From Nitrospirota bacterium (GTDB lineage Bacteria > Nitrospirota > Thermodesulfovibrionia > Thermodesulfovibrionales > JdFR-85), in assembly GCA_035873375.1 (NCBI GenBank), contig JAYWMQ010000061.1, forward strand, positions 27,215 to 91,214: DNA of 64,000 nt, read 5' to 3'. The notes beneath the pieces were generated by a model. It was not told the DNA's origin, did not search any database, and saw nothing but the letters and a program-made list of their open reading frames with translations. The number at the start of each line of letters is the position of its first letter. The stretch's first letter is position 1. Shown here in pieces: positions 9,374-18,413 of the stretch. The position numbers and the translations under genes were made by a program.

Positions 9374-10093
9374 TCAGGAAGAAAGCATCTCCAGGAGTAT
9401 GAGTTCAGTGGCCTTCTCAGGGTCCGTTTGTGAGAGCACGGCCCTTCCGACCACGAGATAGTCTGCACCGCTACGGAGAGCCTCCTTGGGTGTCATGGTC
9501 CGCTTCTGGTCATCCGGTGGCGACCAGGAAGGTCTTATGCCGGGGGTGACAATGACAAAACCCGCCCCGATGGAGTTTCTTATTGCAGATACCTCATGCC
9601 CTGATGCAACCACACCGTCAAGCCCAGCACGATGGGCCAAGGCAGAGAGGTGTTTTACATGGGTCCTTATCCCATACTGATAGCCCATATCCTTTTTGAA
9701 CTCATCCTGTGATATGCTCGTCAGCACTGTAACGGCGATTATCTTTGGCCTTGGCAGGTTCTCCTTCAGGCAGGTCTCCACTACCGTCTCACTCGTCCTC
9801 CTCATCATCTCAAACCCGCCGGAGGCATGCAGGTTGAACATGAAAACCCCAAGCCTTGTTACCACTACCGATGCCTTTACGACTGTATTGGGTATATCGT
9901 GGAACTTGAGATCAAGAAATACCTTCTTTCCCCTGTCATGGATCTTTTTTACGATGTCAGGTCCGGCGGTGGTAAAGAGCTCAAGCCCGACCTTGAAGGT
10001 CGTGACCCATTCGCTGAACCTGTCAACTATATCGAGTGCATGTACGGGGTCATTGACGTCGAGTGCAAGTATCAGTCTTTCCTTAGCCGGCAA
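9374..10093 (-). CDS. pyrF: Orotidine 5'-phosphate decarboxylase
   Basis: 239 residues. PyrF converts OMP to UMP in pyrimidine synthesis. Visible motifs: LALDVND at the N-terminus, the catalytic DLKFHDIPNTV block, and the phosphate-binding VTPGIRP and VVGRAV. The start is TTG (at 10091-10093), supported by a strong GAGGAGGAG ribosome-binding site. It lies 26 nt downstream of dcd, another pyrimidine nucleotide gene, so the pair is probably one transcript. Confidence 0.95.
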   Translation of the reverse strand: MPAKERLILALDVNDPVHALDIVDRFSEWVTTFKVGLELFTTAGPDIVKKIHDRGKKVFLDLKFHDIPNTVVKASVVVTRLGVFMFNLHASGGFEMMRRTSETVVETCLKENLPRPKIIAVTVLTSISQDEFKKDMGYQYGIRTHVKHLSALAHRAGLDGVVASGHEVSAIRNSIGAGFVIVTPGIRPSWSPPDDQKRTMTPKEALRSGADYLVVGRAVLSQTDPEKATELILLEMLSS

Positions 10094-10119
10094 ATCTCCT
10101 CCTCAGGGCATGGTGGCTG

Positions 10120-10668
10120 CTATATCTTTGGTAGAGTAATCCCCTTCTGGGCCTGATATTTACCTGTCTTGTCCTTATAGGATACCTCACACGGCTCTGC
10201 AGCGCCGAGGAATATCAACTGAGCTATCCCTTCATTTGCGTATATTCTTGCCGGAAGTGGTGTTGTATTGGAAATTTCAATGGTGACATGCCCTTCCCAC
10301 TCAGGCTCAAGCGGAGTAACATTCACCACTATACCGCATCGTGCATAGGTGGATTTTCCGAGGCAGATGACAAGTATATCCCTGGGGATTCTGAAGTATT
10401 CCACAGACCTGCCAAGCACAAATGAGTTCGGAGGGATAATGCACTCTGCCCCCTTGTAGTCAATAAAGCTCTCAGGGTCAAAGGATTTTGGGTCAATAAC
10501 AGTGGTGTTTATATTTGTGAATATCTTGAACTCGTCGGATATGCGCATATCGTATCCATAGGAACTTACACCAAAAGAGACAACCCCGTCGCCCGCGTGG
10601 CTCTTGCTCAAGGGTTCTATCATCCCCTGTCCTGCCATATCCTTTATCCATTTGTCGTTTTTTACCAT
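10120..10668 (-). CDS. dcd: dCTP deaminase
   Basis: 182 residues. Dcd deaminates dCTP to dUTP as the first step toward dTMP. The family signatures [21 protein letters not shown] (substrate-binding Ser/Arg) and [17 protein letters not shown], with the catalytic glutamate near EPEWEG, are present. A GGAGGT ribosome-binding site 5 nt before ATG fixes the start. It is the first gene of the minus-strand dcd-pyrF-pabB group. A bifunctional DCD-DUT variant cannot be excluded. Confidence 0.93.
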   Translation of the reverse strand: MVKNDKWIKDMAGQGMIEPLSKSHAGDGVVSFGVSSYGYDMRISDEFKIFTNINTTVIDPKSFDPESFIDYKGAECIIPPNSFVLGRSVEYFRIPRDILVICLGKSTYARCGIVVNVTPLEPEWEGHVTIEISNTTPLPARIYANEGIAQLIFLGAAEPCEVSYKDKTGKYQAQKGITLPKI

Positions 10669-10856
10669 TTTAAACCTCCGTCTGTTGGTGTAATAACCGG
10701 GCTGTCAGGTTATAATGTAAATGTCGGTAAAAAAGCTTAACATAAAAAGGAAATTCTTAACAATAACTGGAGATCACCCGGGATAGCGATAGAGGCATTT
10801 TCGGAAGTTAGCGGACTTTCTAATGGTAATCCCTGGACATACGTACCCGTAAACCC

Positions 10857-12071
10857 GTGAAAAAATCCATACTCAGGAATATATCACCTACAGTTATAGC
10901 GCTTGGGGCCGTCAGCTTTCTGACCGACCTCTCAAGTGAGATGATCTATCCACTCCTGCCCCTCTTCCTCTCCACAGTCCTTGGTGCAGGGGCATTTGCC
11001 ATCGGACTGATTGAGGGGATTGCGGAGATGACCGCCTCGGTTTTCAAGATTATTTCCGGCTATCTCACTGACAGGTCCGGCAGGAGGAGGCCCTACGTGG
11101 TATGGGGTTACACATTGTCCTCCCTGGCAAGACCCCTGATAGGCCTTGTCAGGCTGTGGCCGCTGGTGCTTGTCCTCAGGTTTGTCGACAGGATCGGCAA
11201 AGGGGTCAGGACATCTCCAAGGGATGCATTGATTGCAGATGTCACTGATTTGAGGTTCAGGGGCTGGGCGTACGGGTTTCACAGGGCCATGGACCATGCC
11301 GGTGCGATTGCAGGGCCCCTGGTTGCGGTCCTCCTGCTTAAAGTGTTTGACGTCTCATTAAGGACTGTTTTCCTCCTGTCCGCCCTGCCTGCTGCACTGG
11401 TTATCCTCATCGTGGTGATCTTTGTGAAGGAGAGGAGAGATGCTGATACGGTTTCAGAGAGCGGGGAAAAGGCAGGTTCAGCCCCTCAGGTTCCAGAGCA
11501 CGGTACAGGGCACGGCAGTCTTAAGGACTTCAGGTTGTTTATGTTTGCCGTTGTTGTCTTTACCCTCGGAAATTCAACAGATGCCTTTCTCCTGCTGAGG
11601 CTTAACCATGCAGGGGTTGACGGGACAGGAGTTGCACTGTTATGGTCGGCTTTTCATATCGTAAAGATGGTTTCAACGCTTCTGGGGGGGAAGATATCAG
11701 ACAGGATTGGACGGAAACCGATGGTCATAACCGGATGGATATACTATGCCGCCATCTATCTGCTGTTTGCTTTCCTTGAAACACGAGGGGTTCTCATCAC
11801 GACATTCCTGCTGTATGGGGTCTATTTTGGCCTGACTGAGCCTGTTGAACGGGCATGGGTCGCCTCCCTTGTACCGCAGAAACTGATGGGAAGGGCTTTT
11901 GGTTACTACAACGGTGCCGTCGGCATCGCCTCCCTGCCCGCAAGCCTCATATTCGGCCTTATCTGGCAGAAGTGGGGTTATGAGTACGCCTTTATTACAG
12001 GCGGGTTGTTTGCACTGCTGGGGTGTGTATTGATTTCAGGGGTTAAAGAGGATAGGAGGGCTGGAGTTTGA
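10857..12071 (+). CDS. Major facilitator superfamily transporter
   Basis: 404 residues with about 12 hydrophobic segments. The MFS loop 2-3 signature appears as GYLTDRSGRRRP and again in the second half as GGKISDRIGRKP. The start is GTG (10857-10859). The substrate is not identifiable. MFS proteins of this type (FLTDLSSEMIYPLLPLFL at the N-terminus) are often annotated as drug or sugar exporters. It stands alone between the divergent dcd gene and an intergenic palindromic repeat. Confidence 0.88.
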   Translation: MKKSILRNISPTVIALGAVSFLTDLSSEMIYPLLPLFLSTVLGAGAFAIGLIEGIAEMTASVFKIISGYLTDRSGRRRPYVVWGYTLSSLARPLIGLVRLWPLVLVLRFVDRIGKGVRTSPRDALIADVTDLRFRGWAYGFHRAMDHAGAIAGPLVAVLLLKVFDVSLRTVFLLSALPAALVILIVVIFVKERRDADTVSESGEKAGSAPQVPEHGTGHGSLKDFRLFMFAVVVFTLGNSTDAFLLLRLNHAGVDGTGVALLWSAFHIVKMVSTLLGGKISDRIGRKPMVITGWIYYAAIYLLFAFLETRGVLITTFLLYGVYFGLTEPVERAWVASLVPQKLMGRAFGYYNGAVGIASLPASLIFGLIWQKWGYEYAFITGGLFALLGCVLISGVKEDRRAGV

Positions 12072-12124
12072 TGTTATACGCACACGCTAATAAGTTCCTG
12101 TTGAGGAAAACGAAAATCCAAAAG

Positions 12125-12199
12125 CTGTCATTCTGAATTTATTTCAGAATCTCAAAGAGGCCGGAACAGATAGATGCTGAATCAAGTTCAGCATGACAG
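12125..12199. repeat. Dispersed palindromic element with CTGTCAT ends
   Basis: Terminal inverted repeats CTGTCATTCTGAA (12125-12137) and TTCAGCATGACAG (12187-12199) match at 12 of 13 positions. The element also contains internal palindromes. Related pieces occur at 21223, 35328, 41909, 56911 and 60373. Confidence 0.75.
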
Positions 12200-12275
12200 T
12201 AGGGAGTTGTTATTCCGGATGGCGTTTTCTGGTTTGTCGTAAGGAACTATTTAACAGGACTAAGAGGAGGTACTC

Positions 12276-13409
12276 ATGTTGACAGGGGCTGTAAGGGAGA
12301 TCTTCCATACCAACCTTGGGGTAAAAAGGACCGAGAGGGTGCTTGTCTTTACTGACAGGCCCACCAAAAGAGACGTGGTGTCGGATGAGGACCTGCAGAG
12401 GTGGTTGAGGTTAAAGGATATTGCAATGCTGTTGGTGGAAACAGGAAGGGGTTTTGCCCGTGAGGTCATCTTCTACTGCTATCCCTCCAGGGGCGGACAC
12501 GGGGTTGAGCCGCCTGAGGGCCTCTGGAAGGCAGCCTTTGGTGAGAAGGCCGTGGAGGCACTGAAGGAGAAAAAGCTCCTCAGGGCCATAATTCAAAAAA
12601 AGGCCTCACCCGGGAAGATAGAGGAGGCAGAAGAGATAATCAGGAGATACAGTGCGCATGCAGTGGATGTAGTGATTGCCCTGGCAAACTACTCCACAAG
12701 CCATACAAGGTTCAGGGACCTCCTTACCCGTGTATGCAGTGCAAGATATGCCAGTATGCCGCTGTTTGATGTCCGGATGTTTGAGGGGGCAATGGATGTG
12801 GACTGGAAGACCCTCCGGAAGAGGACAAAGGCCATAGCACAGTTGGTCAACAGGGCTGTCGAGGTGTTTATCAGCACCCCCAACGGAACCGGGATGAGGC
12901 TCTCCAAAAAGGGGCGAAGGGCCCTTGCTGACACAGGGGACCTGAAAAGGCCCGGCTCTTTTGGAAACCTGCCCGCCGGAGAGGTCTACTTTGCTCCCCT
13001 TGAGGGCACGGCAGAGGGAACGCTTGTCCTTGAATGGGCACCAACGAGGAGGCTCTCCTCTCCGGTCAGCCTCAGGGTAAGAGGCGGGAATGTAGAAGAG
13101 GTTGAGGGTGAGGACGATTTTGTATTTACACTGAGGGAGCGGCTTGCAGAGAGGAGGGAGAATGCAAACATTGCCGAGATCGGCATCGGCACCAACGACA
13201 GGGCCATAAGGCCGGACAATATCCTTGAATCAGAAAAGATCCTTGGCACCATACATGTTGCACTCGGGGACAACAGCTCCTTTGGCGGCAAGGTGAAAAC
13301 ACCGTTTCATCAGGACTTTGTATTCTTCCGGCCAACCGTGGTGCTTATATTCAGGGATTCATCAGAAGAGACCCTGATGAAGGACGGAAAGCGCTCCCGT
13401 TCCTTCTGA
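12276..13409 (+). CDS. M29-family (thermophilic aminopeptidase-type) metallopeptidase
   Basis: 377 residues. C-terminal motifs match the M29 AmpS/AmpT/PepS aminopeptidases: PAGEVYFAPLEG (Glu 236), AEIGIGTND (Glu 301), IHVALGDN (His 327) and FHQD (His 345, Asp 347). This is the expected E-E-H-H-D co-catalytic metal ligand set. M29 enzymes remove N-terminal residues from peptides in the cytoplasm. An AGGAGGT ribosome-binding site precedes the ATG. The N-terminal half is more divergent than usual, so a related non-peptidase role is possible. Confidence 0.78.
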   Translation: MLTGAVREIFHTNLGVKRTERVLVFTDRPTKRDVVSDEDLQRWLRLKDIAMLLVETGRGFAREVIFYCYPSRGGHGVEPPEGLWKAAFGEKAVEALKEKKLLRAIIQKKASPGKIEEAEEIIRRYSAHAVDVVIALANYSTSHTRFRDLLTRVCSARYASMPLFDVRMFEGAMDVDWKTLRKRTKAIAQLVNRAVEVFISTPNGTGMRLSKKGRRALADTGDLKRPGSFGNLPAGEVYFAPLEGTAEGTLVLEWAPTRRLSSPVSLRVRGGNVEEVEGEDDFVFTLRERLAERRENANIAEIGIGTNDRAIRPDNILESEKILGTIHVALGDNSSFGGKVKTPFHQDFVFFRPTVVLIFRDSSEETLMKDGKRSRSF

Positions 13410-13487
13410 GCAGAAAACAGGCCGTTCCATTGCAATATCCTGTCTACTGAAAATACAGAGCAGCGTTGACAAGAACGGCGGGAACAA

Positions 13488-13516
13488 TTGCAAAAGAAAC
13501 GTTAATACTTTATAAT
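13488..13516 (+). promoter_or_regulatory. Promoter upstream of ftsEX
   Basis: TTGCAA at 13488-13493, a 17-bp spacer and a perfect TATAAT at 13511-13516, about 100 nt before the ftsE start. It probably drives ftsE-ftsX-envC and perhaps ctpA. Confidence 0.6.
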
Positions 13517-13613
13517 ATCAAAGGACAAAAATGCTCTGTACGGGCTTCTGTGCTTTAATGCCCCTGTGGTTACTTCAGAATCTGCGTCCCCGGCTTAAAG
13601 GAGTGGAGATTGA

Positions 13614-14276
13614 ATGATTGGCTTTAAGGATGTTACCAGGATTTACGACAATATGACTGCCCTCAGAAAAGTCACCTTTGGAATCGAAAAAGGTGAATTT
13701 GTCTATGTAACAGGTCCAAGCGGTGCCGGCAAATCCACATTACTGAAACTGATCTACCTTGCAGAGAAACCTGATGATGGCACCATAAGAATTGCCGGGT
13801 GGGATACGGATACCCTCAGGGAATCCGCTATCCCCTATCTCAGGAGAAATATCGGGGTGGTGTTTCAGGACTTCAAACTACTTGCAAACCGCACGGTCTA
13901 TGATAATATCGCCCTTGCACTGAGGATCAGGGGCTTTCGAGAGTCAGAGATAAAGGGACGGGTGCAGGATGCGTTAAAACTGGTGGGATTGAGGCATAAG
14001 AACGACAATTTTCCCGTTGCCCTCTCCGGAGGCGAACAGCAGAGGATTACCATAGCCAGGGCTATTGTTGGTGAGCCGACAGTGCTTCTTGCTGATGAGC
14101 CTACAGGCAACCTTGATGTTGACAATGCAGCCGGGATCATGAAGATATTTAAAGAGATCAATGCAAGGGGAACAACCATTCTGATCGCAACCCATAACAG
14201 GGAATTGTTCAGGAATACAGGACTGAGGGTCCTCTGGTTTGACAGTGGCAATCTTGTGTCAGATGAGGAAGGGTAA
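13614..14276 (+). CDS. ftsE: Cell division ATP-binding protein FtsE
   Basis: 220 residues. ABC ATPase with Walker A GPSGAGKST, Q-loop VFQDFKLL, signature LSGGEQQR, Walker B VLLADEPTGNLD and H-loop ATHN. FtsE powers FtsX, which activates septal murein hydrolases. The FQDFKLL Q-loop is typical of FtsE rather than of other MacB-like ATPases. ftsX starts on the base after its stop codon, and an EnvC-like gene follows, so the whole division module is present. Confidence 0.96.
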   Translation: MIGFKDVTRIYDNMTALRKVTFGIEKGEFVYVTGPSGAGKSTLLKLIYLAEKPDDGTIRIAGWDTDTLRESAIPYLRRNIGVVFQDFKLLANRTVYDNIALALRIRGFRESEIKGRVQDALKLVGLRHKNDNFPVALSGGEQQRITIARAIVGEPTVLLADEPTGNLDVDNAAGIMKIFKEINARGTTILIATHNRELFRNTGLRVLWFDSGNLVSDEEG

Positions 14277-15146
14277 ATGATTTATTCGATAAAGCTTGCC
14301 TTAAAAAGTCTATGGTTTGAAAAGTGGATTCATATGTTAACGGTTGTGACTATCGGGGTTGGGCTTTTTGTCCTTGGACTGATTTTCTTCTCCCTCTATA
14401 ACATCGAGGGCATTACAAACAGGCTCCCTGAACGGTTTTCTGTTATGGTCTTCCTCTCTGACGGCACAGGGAATCGTGAAATCAACAACCTCAAGACAAG
14501 ACTCGGAAAAGACCCGATAGTTGAGAGCATAAAGTATATATCAAAAGATGATGCCCTTGTTGAACTCAGGACCTCGTTAAAGGATGCAGCCTACATACTT
14601 GAGGGACTGGATGAAAACCCCCTCTTTCCTTCCATAGAGATCAAGCTTAAGAAAAACAGCTTTGACAGAACGAGGGTGGAGGGCCTTATTAACGAACTTA
14701 AAGGCCTCAGGAGTGTTGATGACGTTGTGTATGGCGAGGACCTGCTGGGCACAATCTATACAATCCGCAACGGTGTCAAGACCATAAGTGCAGGAGTCAT
14801 CCTGCTCTTTTCCATGGCGATTATCTTTGTCTGTTACAGTACGGTAAAGATCCTCTTCTACAGGCGCAAGGAGGAAATAGAGATATTCAAACTGCTTGGG
14901 GCCACAAAGGGCTTTATACGCCTGCCCTTTCTGATCGAGGGAGGAACTCTTGGATTCCTCGGTGGCCTTCTTGGAGGGGCGGGCACGTATGTCCTTTACC
15001 GGTTTATCAACGGACTGGTCATCTCTGATTTCCCCATGCTCGGCGTAATGCACCTGCCTCTCGGACTCGTTGCAGCACTCCCGGCAGGTGGAGCGATTCT
15101 GGGTATTATTGGATCAACCATTGCGTTGGGAAGGCTGAGATTCTGA
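14277..15146 (+). CDS. ftsX: Cell division membrane protein FtsX
   Basis: 289 residues. One N-terminal membrane helix, an extracytoplasmic domain (about 45-165; starts at FSVMVFLSDG), then three helices around a cytoplasmic loop (FYRRKEEIEIFKLLGATKGFI), which is the FtsX/permease signature. The large periplasmic loop is what engages the EnvC coiled coil. It directly abuts ftsE and lies 22 nt before the EnvC-like gene. Confidence 0.95.
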   Translation: MIYSIKLALKSLWFEKWIHMLTVVTIGVGLFVLGLIFFSLYNIEGITNRLPERFSVMVFLSDGTGNREINNLKTRLGKDPIVESIKYISKDDALVELRTSLKDAAYILEGLDENPLFPSIEIKLKKNSFDRTRVEGLINELKGLRSVDDVVYGEDLLGTIYTIRNGVKTISAGVILLFSMAIIFVCYSTVKILFYRRKEEIEIFKLLGATKGFIRLPFLIEGGTLGFLGGLLGGAGTYVLYRFINGLVISDFPMLGVMHLPLGLVAALPAGGAILGIIGSTIALGRLRF

Positions 15147-15168
15147 GCCCCATGACTTTGAGACCGCC

Positions 15169-16347
15169 ATGTTCCGCTTAAAAAATACCGCCATATTCCT
15201 TGTCTGCATTATATTCCTGGGCTTTTGCCTGACAAATGTCCAGGCGGCAAAAGACCCCAGAACCCGCTACGAGAAGATACAGAAGGAGATAAAGAAGAAG
15301 AAAAAGGCGCTTGAGAAGGTAAAAAAGAAGGAAGTCTCCATACTCGATGAGATTGAATCGACCAACCGGGCGCTTGACCGCATAAAGAGGGAACTCAGGG
15401 TTCAGAGAAGGAAGATGCGCCGGAATGAAAAAAGCATCCTGTTAGTAAGAGCAGAGATTAAAAAGATCTCCAAAAAACTCGACAGGCAGAAAACCTGGCT
15501 CAGGAGAAAAGTTGTCGGAATGCAGAAGTACGGACTATCCTCTTTTGGCAGCACACCGGGGTCATCTTCATTGAAGACTGATCCCCTTATGTTGTTGATG
15601 TCAGCCAGGGATATCCCCCAGGCAGTGAGGAAGTGGCACTACCTGAAGCGTCTGGCAGAGTATGAATATTCCCTCCTCAAAGACTATTCGGCAAACATTC
15701 AGGGACTGAAACAGAGACAGGACCACCTGTCCGTGCTTATGAAGAAGCTTAAAGGCCAGAAGAGACAACTCGATAAAAAGAATACCGTTCTGAGAGACAA
15801 GAAGACACAGAAAAGGCGGCTTCTGGCATCTGTCCGGAAAAAGAGGGACGTTTACAAGCGAATGCTCCTTGAGCTCAAGGAGTCATCAAGGAAGATGCGC
15901 AAGTTGATTGATGAATCAGAAAAGACAAAGTATCTCCAGAAAGGCTTTTTCAGGGCCAAAAAAACCCTTCCCTGGCCTGTCAAGGGCGTACTTGCCCTGC
16001 CCTACGGCAGTTACCGCGACCCTAAATTCAAGACCCCGGTCTTCAGAAACGGCATACATATCAAGTCAAGAGAGGGCGAGGCTGTCAAGGCCGTATATTC
16101 AGGAAAAGTAGTATTTGCAGACTGGTTCAGGGGGTACGGCAAGGTCGTGATAATAAATCATGGCGAGGGGTATCACACAGTGTATGCAAACCTGAGCGAG
16201 ATTTTTTTAAGCAAAGGAGATATAATAAAAAGAGGTGCCTTAATCGGCAGGGTCGGGGACTCAGGTATGCTGAATGCACCCGGCCTTTATTTTGAGATCA
16301 GATACAAAGGCAAACCCCTCAACCCGCTTCAGTGGTTAAAACGTTAG
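15169..16347 (+). CDS. envC: EnvC-like murein hydrolase activator (degenerate LytM)
   Basis: 392 residues: an N-terminal signal peptide (about 1-26, cleaved near VQAA), a long Lys/Arg/Glu-rich coiled coil (about 28-250) and a C-terminal LytM/M23 fold (about 265-392). The zinc ligands of active M23 enzymes are missing. The usual H-x-x-x-D motif reads RNGIHI here, and the H-x-H motif reads YANLS. As in E. coli EnvC, it should therefore activate amidases rather than cut murein itself. Position right after ftsEX supports that job. Confidence 0.9.
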   Translation: MFRLKNTAIFLVCIIFLGFCLTNVQAAKDPRTRYEKIQKEIKKKKKALEKVKKKEVSILDEIESTNRALDRIKRELRVQRRKMRRNEKSILLVRAEIKKISKKLDRQKTWLRRKVVGMQKYGLSSFGSTPGSSSLKTDPLMLLMSARDIPQAVRKWHYLKRLAEYEYSLLKDYSANIQGLKQRQDHLSVLMKKLKGQKRQLDKKNTVLRDKKTQKRRLLASVRKKRDVYKRMLLELKESSRKMRKLIDESEKTKYLQKGFFRAKKTLPWPVKGVLALPYGSYRDPKFKTPVFRNGIHIKSREGEAVKAVYSGKVVFADWFRGYGKVVIINHGEGYHTVYANLSEIFLSKGDIIKRGALIGRVGDSGMLNAPGLYFEIRYKGKPLNPLQWLKR

Positions 16348-16387
16348 GGGTTTAAATAGAGAAAAGGATAACCGGAGGTATAGATAT

Positions 16388-17737
16388 ATGAAAAAACGTA
16401 GAGGTTTGGCTATATTTGGATGGATTTTAATTGTCTCTCTGGCGATAGGTGGTTTGCTGATCAGTGAGATGCCCCTGAAGAGTGCGGTTGCAGATTCTCA
16501 GGAGTATCAGGACCTCAGGCTCTTTACAGAGGCCCTCACCATTATAAAGACATCATATGTTGAAGAGGTGAATACACAGGACCTCATCTATGGCGCGCTC
16601 AAGGGGATGTTAAGGACACTTGATCCCCACTCAGGCTTTATGCCCCCTGAGGAGTATAAAGAGATGCAGATAGACACCCGTGGAGAGTTTGGAGGCCTCG
16701 GCATACAGATAGGCATCAAAAAGGGGATGCTTACGGTTATAGCCCCTATTGAGGATACCCCGGCATGGAAGGCCGGCATCAAGGCGGGTGACAAAATAGT
16801 CAAGGTGGATGGTGAGTCAACCAGGGAGATGACCCTTTTTGAAGCCGTCAAGAAGATGCGGGGGCCCAGAGGGACTGCGGTAACCATAACCATAGTGAGG
16901 GAAGGATGGAAGGAGCCAAAGGATTTCACCATAACAAGGGATGTAATCAAGATAAAGAGCGTTAAATACAGGGTGGTGGATGACGGCATAGGGTATGTAA
17001 AGATCAATCAGTTCCAGGAGAGGACGGCATCGGATCTTTCAAACGCCCTCAAGAAGCTGACGGACAAAAAGATAGACTCCCTGGTGCTTGACCTCAGGAA
17101 CAATCCCGGAGGGCTGCTGAAGAGTGCGGTGGATGTTACCGAACAGTTCCTTACACCGGAAAAACTTGTTGTGTATATAAAAGGACGTTCTGTAAAAAAG
17201 ACAGAGTATCTGACCAAGGGAGACCTTCCTTATTATGATACACTGCCGATGATAGTGCTGGTGAATCACGGGAGTGCCTCGGCCTCGGAGATCGTGGCAG
17301 GTGCGCTGAAAGACTGGAAGAGGGCGGTATTGCTTGGCGTAAAAACATTTGGCAAGGGCTCTGTCCAGAGCGTTATTCCGCTCAGTGGAGGCTCCGGCCT
17401 AAGGCTCACTACTGCAAAGTACTACACCCCCAAGGGTATATCCATACAGAACGAGGGTATTGAGCCTGATATTGTGGTCAAGGTCAAGCCTCAGGACGGT
17501 GAGGCTTATCCGGTAATCAGGGAGAAGGACCTGGAACATCACCTCAAAAACGAGCAGAAACCCGAGGAGAAGGAGAAGGAAAAGAAGGAAAAAGAAAAGG
17601 AGACCGAGGTGGCTCCACTGCAAGTGGATGAGAAAAATGATGTTCAGCTGCAGATGGCAATAGATCTGCTTAAGGGCTGGCGGATATTTGAGAAAAAATC
17701 CCCGGACAGCGAGAAAAATGTCGCGGATAATCTTTGA
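16388..17737 (+). CDS. ctpA: Carboxy-terminal processing protease (S41)
   Basis: 449 residues: an N-terminal membrane/signal segment, a PDZ domain (about 95-185; GEFGGLGIQIG, GIKAGDKIVKVDG), and an S41 catalytic domain. The catalytic Ser is in GSASASE (Ser 298), with Lys in TFGKGSVQ (Lys 323); the 25-residue spacing matches known CtpA enzymes. It degrades or trims periplasmic proteins at their C-termini. The tail (about 385-415) is an unusual run of Lys/Glu repeats. In several species CtpA controls murein hydrolases, which fits its position after envC. It overlaps the next gene by 20 nt. Confidence 0.95.
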   Translation: MKKRRGLAIFGWILIVSLAIGGLLISEMPLKSAVADSQEYQDLRLFTEALTIIKTSYVEEVNTQDLIYGALKGMLRTLDPHSGFMPPEEYKEMQIDTRGEFGGLGIQIGIKKGMLTVIAPIEDTPAWKAGIKAGDKIVKVDGESTREMTLFEAVKKMRGPRGTAVTITIVREGWKEPKDFTITRDVIKIKSVKYRVVDDGIGYVKINQFQERTASDLSNALKKLTDKKIDSLVLDLRNNPGGLLKSAVDVTEQFLTPEKLVVYIKGRSVKKTEYLTKGDLPYYDTLPMIVLVNHGSASASEIVAGALKDWKRAVLLGVKTFGKGSVQSVIPLSGGSGLRLTTAKYYTPKGISIQNEGIEPDIVVKVKPQDGEAYPVIREKDLEHHLKNEQKPEEKEKEKKEKEKETEVAPLQVDEKNDVQLQMAIDLLKGWRIFEKKSPDSEKNVADNL

Positions 17738-18404
17738 TATAGAGACCATAGGCACTGACTTCGATGCCCTTGACCTGCCACAGCAGGAATATCTCCTGAA
17801 ATATGCGGAGACAGAAGAGGAGGCCGAGGCAGTAAAGGATAGTCTCGGTCTCTATCCACTTACCGGCGAGATAGTTACAATAGGTCTTATGAATCCGGAC
17901 ACCCTGAAGGGGGTAATATACTTTCAGGCGCCCGGCAAGGGCATTTCCCCCTTTGAGGAGGACGGAGTTCAGTATGAGACAGGTACAGAGAAAGAGATAC
18001 TCGAGAAGTTCTGGGATGTTATAAAGAGCTATACCCAGTTTGTAACATTTAACGGCAGGGCCTTTGACTGTCCGTTTATCCTGATACGCTCTGCAATGCA
18101 TAAACTCAGACCAACACGGGAGTTGATGCCGAACAGGTACAACGGTCCGCATATAGACCTCCTGGACCAGTTAACATTTTACGGCGCCACAAGGCGGAGG
18201 TTCAGCCTTGATATGTGGTGCAGGGCACTCGGAATCAAGAGCCCGAAAGACGAGGGTATTGCAGGACAGGATGTAAAGAGATTTTTTCAGGAAGGTCACT
18301 ATGCCGACATAGCCCGGTATTGCGCCAGAGACCTCCTTGCCACCAGGGAGCTGCTTCTTCGCTGGGAAAACTATGTGAAATTCAAACCCGGACCTGCATC
18401 CTGA
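17718..18404 (+). CDS. Predicted 3'-5' exonuclease, DEDD/RNase H fold
   Basis: 228 residues from the ATG at 17718, chosen because the frame then starts MSRIIFDIET, the first exonuclease motif. The acidic residues of the DEDD family are visible: FDIET, FNGRAFDCPF and RYCARDLLATREL. This is the PolB-related exonuclease family (PF10108-like). The product likely trims 3' ends of DNA or RNA in the cytoplasm. The gene overlaps ctpA by 20 nt and ends 9 nt before the next start. Confidence 0.8.
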   Translation: MSRIIFDIETIGTDFDALDLPQQEYLLKYAETEEEAEAVKDSLGLYPLTGEIVTIGLMNPDTLKGVIYFQAPGKGISPFEEDGVQYETGTEKEILEKFWDVIKSYTQFVTFNGRAFDCPFILIRSAMHKLRPTRELMPNRYNGPHIDLLDQLTFYGATRRRFSLDMWCRALGIKSPKDEGIAGQDVKRFFQEGHYADIARYCARDLLATRELLLRWENYVKFKPGPAS

Positions 18405-18413
18405 ATCACGTTG

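Noticed and set aside
10684..10716. Promoter for the MFS gene (TTGGTG and TATAAT)
   Set aside because: TATAAT at 10711 is perfect, but the spacer is 21 bp and no better -35 fits.
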